From JAEVLT01 sp050496765 (GTDB lineage: Bacteria > Bacillota > Bacilli > Bacillales > Cytobacillaceae), in NCBI RefSeq assembly GCF_050496765.1, contig NZ_JBNWEO010000005.1, forward strand, positions 62,001 to 126,000: a DNA stretch of 64,000 nt, given 5' to 3'. The notes beneath the pieces are model-generated. The model did not search any database. It had not been told where the DNA came from and was given only the letters and a program-made list of their open reading frames with translations. The position numbers were made by a program, and so were the translations under genes. Positions 50,749-59,812 of the stretch are shown here, piece after piece; position 1 is the first letter of the stretch, and each line of letters opens with the position of its first letter.

Positions 50749-51069
50749 CTAATGATGGTTTGCATGTTCGATGGTTTGATTTAATATGCTCATGATGTGT
50801 TCATCATCATGGCGATAATAAAGTGTTGTCCCCTCCCGTCTAAATGTTACGAGTCGAAGGTTTTTTAAGAAACGCAGTTGATGTGAAACAGTTGATTGAA
50901 GCAATGAAAGACTTTCTGCGATTTCATTCACAGACCGCTCTCCTTGAAATAATAAGTAAAGTATTTTTAGCCTGGTGGGATCTGATAATGCTTTAAAGGT
51001 TTGAGAGACAATAAACAAAGTTTCTTCATCCAATTCGTTTACTTTTCTATCCTGATGATTCTGATCCAA
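50749..51069 (-). CDS. czrA: CzrA-type metal-responsive ArsR-family repressor
   Basis: A 106-aa winged-helix protein (KALSDPTRLKILYLL; SLLQSTVSHQLRFLKNLRLV recognition helix). There are no N-terminal sensor cysteines; the C-terminal helix has DDEH and EHANHH, matching the zinc/cobalt alpha5 site (Asp, His, His, His) of CzrA. The start is TTG 51069 with AAGGAGG 9 nt upstream; the longer frame is AT-rich and non-conserved. Likely targets are the operators at 50050 and 52621. Confidence 0.86.
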   Translation of the reverse strand: MDQNHQDRKVNELDEETLFIVSQTFKALSDPTRLKILYLLFQGERSVNEIAESLSLLQSTVSHQLRFLKNLRLVTFRREGTTLYYRHDDEHIMSILNQTIEHANHH

Positions 51070-51260
51070 AAAAATCGACCTCCTTATTTCATTATAACGA
51101 CAATCATAAAAAACCAAAATAAAAAGCTGCGGCAAATTGATTCTAAAAAGACCATCTTAAAGGAGGTGTTGTCGAAGCAGTCAAAGAGGGTAATGAATCA
51201 GTTATAGAGAAGCTACATAATGCTATTGATAAATTTATTCGATAAATAGGGGATTAACAA

Positions 51261-52589
51261 ATGCACATTCCGTATCAAGCTAAAAAAGTATACAAAATTG
51301 CTATGCCGGCTATAGGTGAATCCTATTTGCAAAGTTTACTTGGGGTAATAGACTCATTCTTTATTGCTAAATTAGGATTGCTTGCAATTAACGCTGTAGG
51401 TGTTACAAATATTTATAGTATGACATATGTGGGAGTATTTACTGCTTTATCAGCTACACTTTCAGTATTTTTATCAAGAGCCTTTGGAGCAAAGGACAAG
51501 GAAAGAAGTAAATCAGTTATTTTTCATGGTCTTTTCATCTCTATATTGGTTGGCTTGCTATTTTCTGTTGCTTCCGTTCTTTTCGCGGAACCATTGTTAG
51601 ATTTAGTTGGTGCAAACGCGGAACTGAAGGATCAGGCAATCATCTATTTTAAAGTTGTTCTTGGACTAACGCCATTCGTTGCCCTATTCACCGCACAGTC
51701 TGCAACTTTTCGTGCAATAGGAGATACAAAAACCCCCCTGCGAATTGGCATTGAGATGAATATTGTTCATGTCATTCTTGATTATGTTTTAATCTTTGGA
51801 ATAGGGTTATTTCCTGGTTTTGGATTGGCTGGAGCGGCTATTGCCATGATATTGGCCAGAATATATGGATTTGTGCGTCTATTCATAAAATCACAACATA
51901 TCCCGTCGATTAGTCTTAAATTAGATGATTTTACGCTAAACGGGAAATTGGCAGGTAGTATGACCAAATTTGCAGTACCTGCAACGTTAGAAAGACTATC
52001 AATGAGGCTGGGTCAAGTCGTTTATTTTGGATTAATTGTAAGAATGGGAACAGAATCCTATGCAGCACATAATATTGCGGGTACTTTAACGACATTTGCC
52101 TCTACTGTTGGTGGTGGTTTTGCAATAGCAGCAAGCACTCTTATTGGGCAAGCTATTGGTGAGAAAAACATGGAAGATGTAAAGGAATACCGCAAATGGA
52201 GTTATATTCAATCCGCCATTTCTATGACGGTAATAACTGCTGTTTTAGCTTTTTCAAGTCCATGGATCGGTAAACTATTTACAACCGATGGTACTGTCTT
52301 ACATTTATTGATGATTGTTTTAATGATTGATATGGTATCTCAACCATTTTTGGCTTCAGTATTAGTTGATACTTCAGCTGTACAGGCGGGGGGAAATAGT
52401 ACATTCCCTATGTTCGTTACAATAACCGGCATTTGGGTGGTGCGTACTTTGGGAGTTTATCTCTTCGCATGGAAACTTGGTTATGGTTTGCCGGCGGTAT
52501 GGATTTCCATTGCGGCTGATAATGCTTTGCGTGCAAGCTTATTTGTTTGGTATCGAAAAAAGCGAAACATTGTAGAAGTATTAGCATAA
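51261..52589 (+). CDS. MATE-family multidrug efflux transporter
   Basis: A 442-aa transporter with 12 hydrophobic segments in two halves. Family features: AMPAIGESYLQSLLGVIDSF at the N-terminus, LSRAFGAKDKERSK after helix 2, RAIGDTKTPLRIGIEMNIV near residue 150 and ASTLIGQAIGEKNMEDVKEY near residue 290. It exports cationic compounds with Na+ or H+. The 100 bp before it include an in-frame coding-like remnant (KGGVVEAVKEGNESVIEKL) ending at 51245, which I could not place. Confidence 0.88.
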   Translation: MHIPYQAKKVYKIAMPAIGESYLQSLLGVIDSFFIAKLGLLAINAVGVTNIYSMTYVGVFTALSATLSVFLSRAFGAKDKERSKSVIFHGLFISILVGLLFSVASVLFAEPLLDLVGANAELKDQAIIYFKVVLGLTPFVALFTAQSATFRAIGDTKTPLRIGIEMNIVHVILDYVLIFGIGLFPGFGLAGAAIAMILARIYGFVRLFIKSQHIPSISLKLDDFTLNGKLAGSMTKFAVPATLERLSMRLGQVVYFGLIVRMGTESYAAHNIAGTLTTFASTVGGGFAIAASTLIGQAIGEKNMEDVKEYRKWSYIQSAISMTVITAVLAFSSPWIGKLFTTDGTVLHLLMIVLMIDMVSQPFLASVLVDTSAVQAGGNSTFPMFVTITGIWVVRTLGVYLFAWKLGYGLPAVWISIAADNALRASLFVWYRKKRNIVEVLA

Positions 52590-52614
52590 TCTTTTTTAAA
52601 GATTTAGTGTTTTA

Positions 52615-52643
52615 TTGACAATATGAATATATTATCATATATT
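52615..52643 (+). promoter_or_regulatory. czcD promoter with ArsR-type operator in the spacer
   Basis: TTGACA (52615-52620), 17 nt, TATATT (52638-52643). The spacer and -10 contain ATATGAATATATTATCATAT (52621-52640), an inverted repeat with TGAATA-TA-TTATCA spacing like the 50050 operator. It is 165 bp before czcD. Confidence 0.75.
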
Positions 52644-52807
52644 AACTTATAGATGTTTCATATGATTTATTTTTAGAAATGAATACAGAAGAAGAGGGAA
52701 AACTATTGTACAGAGTCAAATCAAATCAACAATCTTATAAGGTATTAAAAGATAAACCAATGTAATTGATCATGTAGTCTATAATCAACCAAAAAGGAGA
52801 GGGTTTC

Positions 52808-53728
52808 ATGGTACATAATCATAGCCATAACCATAGCCATGGTCACAGCCATGCCCCAGCAAATTATGGCTTTGCCTTTGGATTTGGCATTATTTTAAAC
52901 ACAATCTTTATTATCGTTGAAATTACTTATGGGATCCTTGCAGATTCCCTAGCGCTTTTAGCCGATGCCGGCCATAATATCAGTGATGTGCTCGGTTTAG
53001 TGATTGCATGGATTGCTGTTTGGCTTGGGAAAAAAGCTCCATCCCAAAAAAGAACTTATGGATTCAAACGGAGTTCTATTCTAGCAGCGTTGTTCAATGC
53101 TGTATTCTTGTTAGTTGCGATTGGAGCAATTGCTTGGGAAGCGATTCAACGTTTTTCCTCTCCCCAGCCGGTTGCTGGTAAAACGGTTATTCTTGTCGCT
53201 CTAATTGGAATCCTCATCAATTCTCTTACAGCCGTGCTTTTTATGGCTGGCAGGAAAAATGATTTAAATATTCGTGGTGCCTTTTTGCATATGGCTGCAG
53301 ATGCACTCGTTTCTTTAGGGGTCGTTATAGCCGGATTTATCATCCTCTGGACAGGTTGGCAATGGATTGATCCAGTCGTTAGTTTGCTTATCGTTGTCGT
53401 TATTTTCCTTGGAACGTGGGGATTACTGAAAGAGTCGATTAATTTGTCCCTTGATGCTGTTCCTGAAGGAATTGATATAACAAAAATAAAGGAATATTTA
53501 AGCAGCTTGCCAACGGTATTGGAAGTTCATGATTTACACGTGTGGGCCATGAGTACAACAGAAAGTGCTTTGACCGTCCATTTAATTCGATCAGAAATAG
53601 AAGATAATGACCAGTTGCTGCAAAAACTGACACAAGAATTGCATGATCAATTTGCCATTGAGCACGCCACCATTCAAATTGAAAAAGGAACATACAATTG
53701 CTCACTGCAGCCAGAAAGTACGATTTAA
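52808..53728 (+). CDS. czcD: CzcD-type cation diffusion facilitator (Zn/Cd/Co exporter)
   Basis: A 306-aa, six-helix cation/proton antiporter. The N-terminal tail is His-rich (HNHSHNHSHGHSHAP). The zinc-site helices read LLADAGHNISDVLG (helix 2) and LHMAADALVSLGVV (helix 5), giving the HxxxD pair in each. The C-terminal cytoplasmic domain has VLEVHDLHVWAMSTTESAL. AAGGAGAGGG precedes the ATG. It is intact, unlike the IS-split CDF gene at 38.7-41.9 kb. Confidence 0.94.
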   Translation: MVHNHSHNHSHGHSHAPANYGFAFGFGIILNTIFIIVEITYGILADSLALLADAGHNISDVLGLVIAWIAVWLGKKAPSQKRTYGFKRSSILAALFNAVFLLVAIGAIAWEAIQRFSSPQPVAGKTVILVALIGILINSLTAVLFMAGRKNDLNIRGAFLHMAADALVSLGVVIAGFIILWTGWQWIDPVVSLLIVVVIFLGTWGLLKESINLSLDAVPEGIDITKIKEYLSSLPTVLEVHDLHVWAMSTTESALTVHLIRSEIEDNDQLLQKLTQELHDQFAIEHATIQIEKGTYNCSLQPESTI

Positions 53729-53735
53729 ATGTAAG

Positions 53736-53767
53736 ACAGTCATTTCTTTAGGGAATGACTGTTTTTT
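53736..53767 (+). terminator. Terminator of czcD
   Basis: ACAGTCATT, 9-nt loop, AATGACTGT, then TTTTT. Confidence 0.88.
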
Positions 53768-54320
53768 ACGTTTTGTAAATGGGGAGTTGGCTGGATGAAT
53801 TTAACGCCGAATGTATAGATAGTTGAATCGATACCTTATACTAAGTAGTCACAACAAATGAATTTTTGGACATTGGGGCGATGCGATGAATACTTTTTTC
53901 CACTATCATTCGAAACTTGCTCCCTTCCGTGCGTTTTCGGGGGAACATCTATGGTGCTACAAGAAGTCAAGACAGTTTTTTTGAAAAATTAAGGTGTATA
54001 CAAGATTAATTACTTAGATATTTCTATAATACAAAGGTCTTGATCTCCTCTTCCTGTATGGAAATTGAGGGGAATAGCGCCAATTAGACATTGTCCACAG
54101 GTGGAGGACATAGTATAAGCGAAGGCGTGGGAGAAATGGTTTCCTCCTACACCCAAGATCACCCCAAAGCGCTGAAATGTTGGTAAAATTTCATCCTCTT
54201 CATAAAAGATTGGTTCGTTAGAACGAATCTTTTATGAAGAGGGCAGCAAGCGAAGCGCGGTAGGATTTTTTAAGTTTAGATATAAATATAAGACAACTTT
54301 CTTGACGAACACCGCTACTG

Positions 54321-55196
54321 TTATTCACATGTGGATAACAGTACAACATCCCGGTTATACACAGCAGCTGGTGTATGGTTATCCAATGACTGGTGTGGTA
54401 AGTAGTGGTTGTGTAGATGGATATAGCGTTCCACACCTTGCCTCGTTTCTCGCGGGCTAGTATAGTCGTTGATATAAATCTCATTGTACTTCAGGCTACG
54501 CCAGAACCGTTCTATAACGATGTTGTCCTTTGCACGGCCTTTGCCATCCATGCTGATGCGGATTTCGTTCTCCTTTAGCAAATCTGTGTACTGTGGGCTG
54601 GTAAAGTGGCTCCCTTGATCACTGTTAATAATGGCGGGTTTGCGTTTGGCTAGCGCCCTTCTCATAGTCTCTAATACGAACCCGATTTCAAGGCTTTGAT
54701 CCAATTGCCAATCCACAATGAAGCGAGAATACCAATCCATGATGGCGTAGAGGTACATCCAGCCTTGCTTCATCCGGATATACGTGATATCCACACTCCA
54801 AACCTGGTCGGGCTGAGTAATGTTTAGCCCTCGAAGTAGGTAGGGGTAGATCCGGTGCTGGAGATCCCGTTTGCTAAGGTTCGGACCGGGATAGATAGCC
54901 ATAATACCCATCTCTCGCATGTACTTTCTTACTGTATTTTCGTGAATAAGATCCCCTTCTCGATTCATAATGGCAGCTATCTTTCGATAGCCCAGAAAAG
55001 AATGCTTTGTGTATAGCTCATCAATCCGGTGCTTGAGGCGAATTTCCTCCGGAGAGGGAGGGACCGGCTTATAGTAAAGACTGGTGCGGTTTAGATTAAG
55101 TAAATCCGCTTGTACGAGGATGGAGTGTTCGGAGCAATCCCATTCTATGAGATCAATACGCTCTTCACGAGTAAAGTTAGAGGCCAGATTTTTTTT
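54321..55196 (-). CDS. IS3-family transposase OrfB (copy 2)
   Basis: The predicted protein is the same as in copy 1, with the DDE residues intact (WSVDITYI, NSDQGSHF, IVIERFW). It depends on slippage at the nine-A run for fusion to OrfA. The first internal ATG is 54968. Confidence 0.88.
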   Translation of the reverse strand, partial: KKNLASNFTREERIDLIEWDCSEHSILVQADLLNLNRTSLYYKPVPPSPEEIRLKHRIDELYTKHSFLGYRKIAAIMNREGDLIHENTVRKYMREMGIMAIYPGPNLSKRDLQHRIYPYLLRGLNITQPDQVWSVDITYIRMKQGWMYLYAIMDWYSRFIVDWQLDQSLEIGFVLETMRRALAKRKPAIINSDQGSHFTSPQYTDLLKENEIRISMDGKGRAKDNIVIERFWRSLKYNEIYINDYTSPRETRQGVERYIHLHNHYLPHQSLDNHTPAAVYNRDVVLLSTCE

Positions 55197-55470
55197 TAAG
55201 CCACGACAATTGGGTGGTTAACTTACCAACCTCGGCGTAGAGTTCATTGATTTGTTGTTCATATTCTTTTTTCATTTTGGTGATACCTTTACGATCATCA
55301 ACAAACAGCTGTGAGAGGTTTTGTACCACCTCGGATTTCCACCGGTTGAGGACATTGGTATGGATCCCATGCTCAGAAGCGAGCTGTGAAACTGACTTTT
55401 CTTCCTTTAGGATTTCCAGTACAATTTGCGCTTTTTCTTCTGGGTTAAACTTTCTTCGAGTGGTTGACAT
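55177..55470 (-). CDS. IS3-family transposase OrfA (copy 2)
   Basis: A 97-aa HTH and leucine-zipper protein whose predicted sequence is the same as the copy 1 OrfA. It overlaps orfB by 20 bp. Confidence 0.9.
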   Translation of the reverse strand: MSTTRRKFNPEEKAQIVLEILKEEKSVSQLASEHGIHTNVLNRWKSEVVQNLSQLFVDDRKGITKMKKEYEQQINELYAEVGKLTTQLSWLKKKSGL

Positions 55471-56182
55471 ACAACTAAGAAACTCCTTTTTTATTGTCTA
55501 GTTTATATGTAGCATTATAATCTTGTTACACTCGCGCTTATCTTTGTACTTTGTATGTTCCTCTTTGTTTTTGAAAAAAAGGTAAAGGAAAAGCAACCGT
55601 TTTTTCGTTATTCATTGGCACTTCTTTTACTCGCTTCGGAAGGATCGTACCATATTTGGCTTATTTTTACTCATGCCTGGTCAGCCAAAAAGGCGTTGCC
55701 TCTCCATCTTAGTGATCTTGCTGTGATTCTTGCCATTGTGATGTTGCTGACGAAAAGCGATCGAGTTTTTCAATTTATGTATTTTGCTGGATTAGCAAGT
55801 TCGATTCAAGCGATACTGACACCAGATCTTTACAAATACTCGTTTCCCCACTTTCGCTCTATTCAATTTTTTGTTTCACACGGCGGCGTGATTTTGGCCT
55901 GTTTGTTGATGGTGGCAGCATTAGATCGCCGACCGACATCTAGGGCGATGTGGGTAACAATTTTGTTTGTGAATCTTTATGCAGCTTGTGTCTTTTTCGT
56001 CAATACGTTGCTTGGTTCGAATTACCTTTACATTATGGAAAAACCGCGGATGTCTTCGCTTTTGAACTATTTGGGTCCATGGCCAGGGTATCTACTATCG
56101 CTTGAAGCTGTCATGGTGTTGAGTTTCTCAATCCTGTACAGCCCGTTTTGGATAAAAAGAAAGAGGTGAAGCAGCAAAAAAG

Positions 56183-56212
56183 GCGGTCTCAAAATGGAGG
56201 CCGCCATTGGAT
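56183..56212 (+). terminator. Terminator after the YwaF-like gene
   Basis: GGCGGTCTC, 6-nt loop, GAGGCCGCC (one G-U), then ATTGGATTTTT. Confidence 0.7.
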
Positions 56213-56321
56213 TTTTCTTATACGATTCGAACGATCTCGAACGTCGATAACTGTCTAAGCTCTAGCATCGATAAGCAGGGCGCTAGCACGTTGCTCATAA
56301 CCCGATTTCTTTTGAATGGTA

Positions 56322-57743
56322 TTAGTCGTTGTGTTTAAATTCCCTTTTGCAATTTTTAAAGGTGATCAGAAGGGTTAGCAAGGAAAAAATGGCGATCAAC
56401 AGGTACGAGGACCGAAATGTCAGCAGCAGCTGTTCAAGTGGTGAAGACCCGTACATGTTCGAGAAGAACTGATACATGAGACCGCCAAAGGTAACCCCTA
56501 ACCCCATACCAAGTGTTCGGGACATATTCAAAATTCCGCCTGTAATCCCGAGAACATTTTTCGGGACACTGCCCATAATGCTGCTGTTATTCGGCGGGGT
56601 GAACATGCCAATCCCTGAACCGACCAAGAAAAGCCCAATGCTGGTAATAACATAGGTTCCCGTAATGTCAATAAAGGTTAATAAAAGCGAGCCGACAGTT
56701 GTCATCGAAAGGCCAAGAAGCAAGGGTGCGGCTGGGCCGCGGCGATCAGTGATCATCCCTGAAATCGGGGTGGCAATCGTCATGCCAATGGGAATAACGG
56801 TAATGAGAAAGCTTGCTTGAAAAATCGGCAGATGTTTTACTTGATCTAAATAATACGGCGTCAGCAATAATACAGCATACATGACCATAAACGACAAAAT
56901 ACCCGTTATGTTGCCAAAGGTGAAAAAAGAATGTTTAAACAGGCTTAAGTCAACCAATGGTTCCGCCCGTTTGCTTTCAATGCGAATAAATAAATAGCTG
57001 CACACAACAGCAACCGCAAAGCTGCCGATCATAACCGGTGATGTCCAGCCCAGTTTTAACCCCATGTTCAAGATGTAGATAATGGTAATTAATGAAGGAA
57101 TTAGAAAAATGGCACCTGCAAAATCAAATTTCGTTTTACCATTCTGAACTTGAACTGCGTCTTTTGGCAGAAATAGGATACCAAGGACAATACCAATGAT
57201 CCCAATCGGGAGGTTAATAAAAAACAGCCATTTCCAGCTGACAAACGAGAGCAGTGCCCCGCCGACGACCGGCCCTAAGCTTAAGCCGATCCCTTGGGCA
57301 CTCGCCTGGAAACCGATGGCTTTACCAAGATCCCGCTTTGGGGTTGCAGACGTAATAATCGATACGCTGTTGGCCTGAAGCAAAGCAGCTCCCATTCCCT
57401 GCAGTACGCGTGCAACAACCAAAACAGACAACGATGGGGCCAATCCGCAAAAAAGGGAACTGACCGAGAAAAGAACAAATCCGATGATATATAACCAGCG
57501 CCGGCCAATCATATCCGCAAGTCTGCCAAAAATTAAGATTAATGACGCTAAGGATAATAAATACGCCAAACTTACCCATTCAATTTCATTCATTGGCGTA
57601 TTGAACTGCTGTTGCAATTTTGGCAAGGCAATGTTTATAATGCTTGCGTCCAGTGCGGCCATAAAAGCGCCAATACACACCGTTGCCACTGCATACCAAT
57701 GGGAATTTGATTGTTCATTGTTAGCGAATGCTGCAAAACCCAT
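56322..57743 (-). CDS. DHA2-family (EmrB/QacA) drug-proton antiporter
   Basis: A 473-aa major facilitator with 14 predicted helices. Motif A is FGRLADMIGRRW after helix 2; motif D1-like FMAALDASIINIALPKLQ in helix 1; motif B LVVARVLQGMGAALLQA in helix 4; motif C-like ASAQGIGLSLGPVVGGALLS in helix 5. The substrate is not predictable. GGTGGAGGAGA precedes the ATG. It diverges from the chemotaxis receptor; a promoter and an inverted repeat lie in the gap. Confidence 0.9.
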   Translation of the reverse strand: MGFAAFANNEQSNSHWYAVATVCIGAFMAALDASIINIALPKLQQQFNTPMNEIEWVSLAYLLSLASLILIFGRLADMIGRRWLYIIGFVLFSVSSLFCGLAPSLSVLVVARVLQGMGAALLQANSVSIITSATPKRDLGKAIGFQASAQGIGLSLGPVVGGALLSFVSWKWLFFINLPIGIIGIVLGILFLPKDAVQVQNGKTKFDFAGAIFLIPSLITIIYILNMGLKLGWTSPVMIGSFAVAVVCSYLFIRIESKRAEPLVDLSLFKHSFFTFGNITGILSFMVMYAVLLLTPYYLDQVKHLPIFQASFLITVIPIGMTIATPISGMITDRRGPAAPLLLGLSMTTVGSLLLTFIDITGTYVITSIGLFLVGSGIGMFTPPNNSSIMGSVPKNVLGITGGILNMSRTLGMGLGVTFGGLMYQFFSNMYGSSPLEQLLLTFRSSYLLIAIFSLLTLLITFKNCKREFKHND

Positions 57744-57857
57744 CGAAAATCTCCTCCACCTTAAACAGATCGAAACGAAAAGATAGTTTTCTATTTTTCA
57801 AAAGTCATAGCGGTACTGGTTGAAAAACACACCAGCTACTACCCTCATCATTCAATC

Positions 57858-57887
57858 ATTTTAGACCCATTTTTGCAAAAAGTCCAA
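57858..57887 (-). promoter_or_regulatory. Promoter of the DHA2 transporter gene
   Basis: On the minus strand TTGGAC (57887-57882), 18 nt, TAAAAT (57863-57858), 115 bp upstream of the start. Confidence 0.6.
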
Positions 57888-57910
57888 TTCATTTACGCCC
57901 AAATTCCGAG

Positions 57911-57928
57911 TGAAACCTGATTGTTTCA
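57911..57928. promoter_or_regulatory. Inverted repeat between the DHA2 and MCP genes
   Basis: TGAAAC-CTGATT-GTTTCA, a perfect 6-bp inverted repeat 24 bp beyond the DHA2 -35. It may bind a TetR- or MarR-type regulator encoded elsewhere. The rest of this 320-bp gap shows an extended -10 TGCTAGAAT (57984-57992) pointing to the receptor gene and nothing else. Confidence 0.45.
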
Positions 57929-58063
57929 ACCACAAAATGAGAAATTTTTAATCTTTTCAAATAGGACTTTTTCATTATTTTTTTGCTAGAATAGAAGCGT
58001 TCTTCCGGTTGCATAAAAATTTCTGGTAGTACATAGTTATTCAATTTCATTTGGAGGCTGTTT

Positions 58064-59719
58064 ATGTCATCAATTGCGCGAAAAATTAACTTATTGATTC
58101 TTGTCTTGTTTGTTTTATCATTAACGATTAGCTCAACGGTAGTTTATATCAATACGAGGAATGCGCTGATCGAAGAGGAAAAGGCCAAAGCATTGGCGAT
58201 TATTAACACGTTTGAGTCAGGTCTCGAGGAATCGCATGTTACAAATGAGATGTTTCAGACACGGATTACGAAATTGTCAAAGTCTGTAAAGGAGCTGAAG
58301 GAATTCAGTGTCTATACGATTGATTCAAATCCGAGGGTCATTGCATCGTCCAATTCGGCTTTAATGGGCAAGCCAGCGGGACAGGAGGATCTGGCTGCTG
58401 CAAATCGTGATAAAAGTGTGCCCATCGTCACGGGTAAGGAAATTGATGTAACTGCCCCCTTGCATTTGAACGGACAAGTTCATCATGTAGCAGGAATTAT
58501 TTTTTCATTAGATAAAGCGAATGCTATGATTCAACAGCAGCTGATTTCGATCATTATAACAACATTGGCGGTACTACTTGTTGGAATCTTCGGCATTACT
58601 TTTGTTTTTCGAAAAATTGTTTCTCGTCCGCTGGCGAAATTGCAGGCTGCTTCAGCTGCAATTGCGGGAGGAAATCTTGCAGTCGAAATGGATGATCATA
58701 TTCTGCAAAGAAAGGATGAAGTGGGTGCTCTTTCAGCGTCCTTTCAAAAGATGGCGGATCATCTTAAACGGATGATTGGCCAAATCTCGCAAGCCACTGA
58801 AACGGTGTCGGAAAAAACGGAAATGGTTTCGGACCATTCGAAATTGATTAATGATAAAAGTGTGGAAATCACGGGGGCAATGCAGCAAGTGGCAACAGGT
58901 TCGGAAATGCAAGTGCAAAGTTCGTATGACAGCCGCAATGCCCTGCAAGGGCTGAATGAGGGGATCAGCAATGTTGCCCATTATACGACAGAAGTTTCAC
59001 AAGAAGCGAATTTTATGCGGGAGCAGGCAAATGAAGCCAATCAGTTTATTCAGACGACGGTCGCCCAGATGAAGTCGATTTCGGAGAACGTGAATGGCAC
59101 CTTGGAGATCATTAACCGCTTGGATCGGCATTCCGCAGAAATTGGCACGATCGTGAATGTGATATCGGAAATTGCTTCCCAAACAAACCTGCTTGCGTTA
59201 AATGCGGCAATTGAAGCGGCAAGAGCAGGTGAGCAAGGAAAAGGTTTTGCAGTTGTTTCAGATGAAGTTCGGAAACTGGCTGAACAATCGGCGACCGCCA
59301 CTTCGAAAATTGCTGCATTGATTCAGGCAATCCAGCAGGATATTGCGTCCTCCGTTACGGCAATGAAAATGGGAACAGAAGAGGTGCTGCAAGGAACCAA
59401 TCATGTTCATCAAGTCGGCGAGCATTTTGAAGAAATGGTGAAAACCATTGAATCGGTTGCCGGCAAAATTGAGCATGTTTCCGAAAACACGACAACCATG
59501 TCGGCGTCGGCAGAAGAGATGGTCGCATCGATTGAAGAAATGACCCAGATTGCCAAAGAAACATCTTCGATTGCGCAAACTGTTGCATCTGAAGCACAAG
59601 GTCAACTCGAATACATGAGTAAAATCCATCAATCGATTGAAGAACTGGTGCAAGTTTCGGAACAGCTTGAAGGCACAGTAAAGACCATGAAAGAGGATAA
59701 AACAGAAGGATCAAAATGA
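58064..59719 (+). CDS. Methyl-accepting chemotaxis protein
   Basis: A 551-aa receptor. A membrane helix at residues 9-28 (LLILVLFVLSLTISSTVVYI) and another near 160-182 (IIITTLAVLLVGIFGITFVF) bound an extracytoplasmic sensor domain of about 130 aa. A HAMP domain follows (RPLAKLQAASAAIAGGNLAV), then the coiled-coil signalling domain with the hairpin tip EIASQTNLLALNAAIEAARA, continuing GEQGKGFAVVSDEVRKLAE. The ligand is unknown. Start ATG follows TTGGAGG. Confidence 0.95.
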   Translation: MSSIARKINLLILVLFVLSLTISSTVVYINTRNALIEEEKAKALAIINTFESGLEESHVTNEMFQTRITKLSKSVKELKEFSVYTIDSNPRVIASSNSALMGKPAGQEDLAAANRDKSVPIVTGKEIDVTAPLHLNGQVHHVAGIIFSLDKANAMIQQQLISIIITTLAVLLVGIFGITFVFRKIVSRPLAKLQAASAAIAGGNLAVEMDDHILQRKDEVGALSASFQKMADHLKRMIGQISQATETVSEKTEMVSDHSKLINDKSVEITGAMQQVATGSEMQVQSSYDSRNALQGLNEGISNVAHYTTEVSQEANFMREQANEANQFIQTTVAQMKSISENVNGTLEIINRLDRHSAEIGTIVNVISEIASQTNLLALNAAIEAARAGEQGKGFAVVSDEVRKLAEQSATATSKIAALIQAIQQDIASSVTAMKMGTEEVLQGTNHVHQVGEHFEEMVKTIESVAGKIEHVSENTTTMSASAEEMVASIEEMTQIAKETSSIAQTVASEAQGQLEYMSKIHQSIEELVQVSEQLEGTVKTMKEDKTEGSK

Positions 59720-59812
59720 TAAAATTCTTAGGAAACTGGACGGATTTTTTTAATCTGCCTCCTGTTTAATAACATGTGTAAGGCAAGTTATTCTATCTTA
59801 GGAGGAATGAAA

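Larger units (their letters stand above)
53950..55519 (-). mobile_element. IS3-family insertion sequence, copy 2 (1570 bp)
   Basis: It has the same termini as copy 1 and is flanked by its own target duplication ATC (53947-53949 and 55520-55522). It differs from copy 1 by a 1-bp deletion and two substitutions, all in the non-coding left tail; the coding parts look identical. It has the same orientation as copy 1, 15.3 kb away. Confidence 0.94.
53886..56169 (+). pseudogene. YwaF-like (TIGR02206-type) membrane protein gene split by IS3 copy 2
   Basis: The first 64 nt (53886-53949, MNTFFHYHSKLAPFRAFSGE) and 55523-56169 (LVTLALIFVLC onward) join in frame across the IS after removing one ATC duplication: 711 nt, 236 aa. 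The product has about six helices and the family motifs SEGSYHIWLIF, LPLHLSDLAVILAIVML and PHFRSIQFFVSHGGVIL. Function of the family is unknown. The downstream piece keeps an internal ATG at 55555 that could yield a shortened protein lacking most of helix 1. Confidence 0.9.

Noticed and set aside
52679..52765. 28-codon frame MNTEEEGKLLYRVK in the czcD leader
   Set aside because: It has no ribosome site and is too short to support; it could be a leader peptide, but nothing in the sequence argues for it.
37097..55519. Composite transposon built from the two IS3 copies
   Set aside because: Each copy has its own target duplication (CTT, ATC), and copy 2 interrupts a gene that rejoins perfectly. 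Two separate insertions explain this better.
59258..59714. Cys/His-rich minus-strand frames opposite the chemotaxis receptor
   Set aside because: They are antisense shadows of a well-supported MCP signalling domain.
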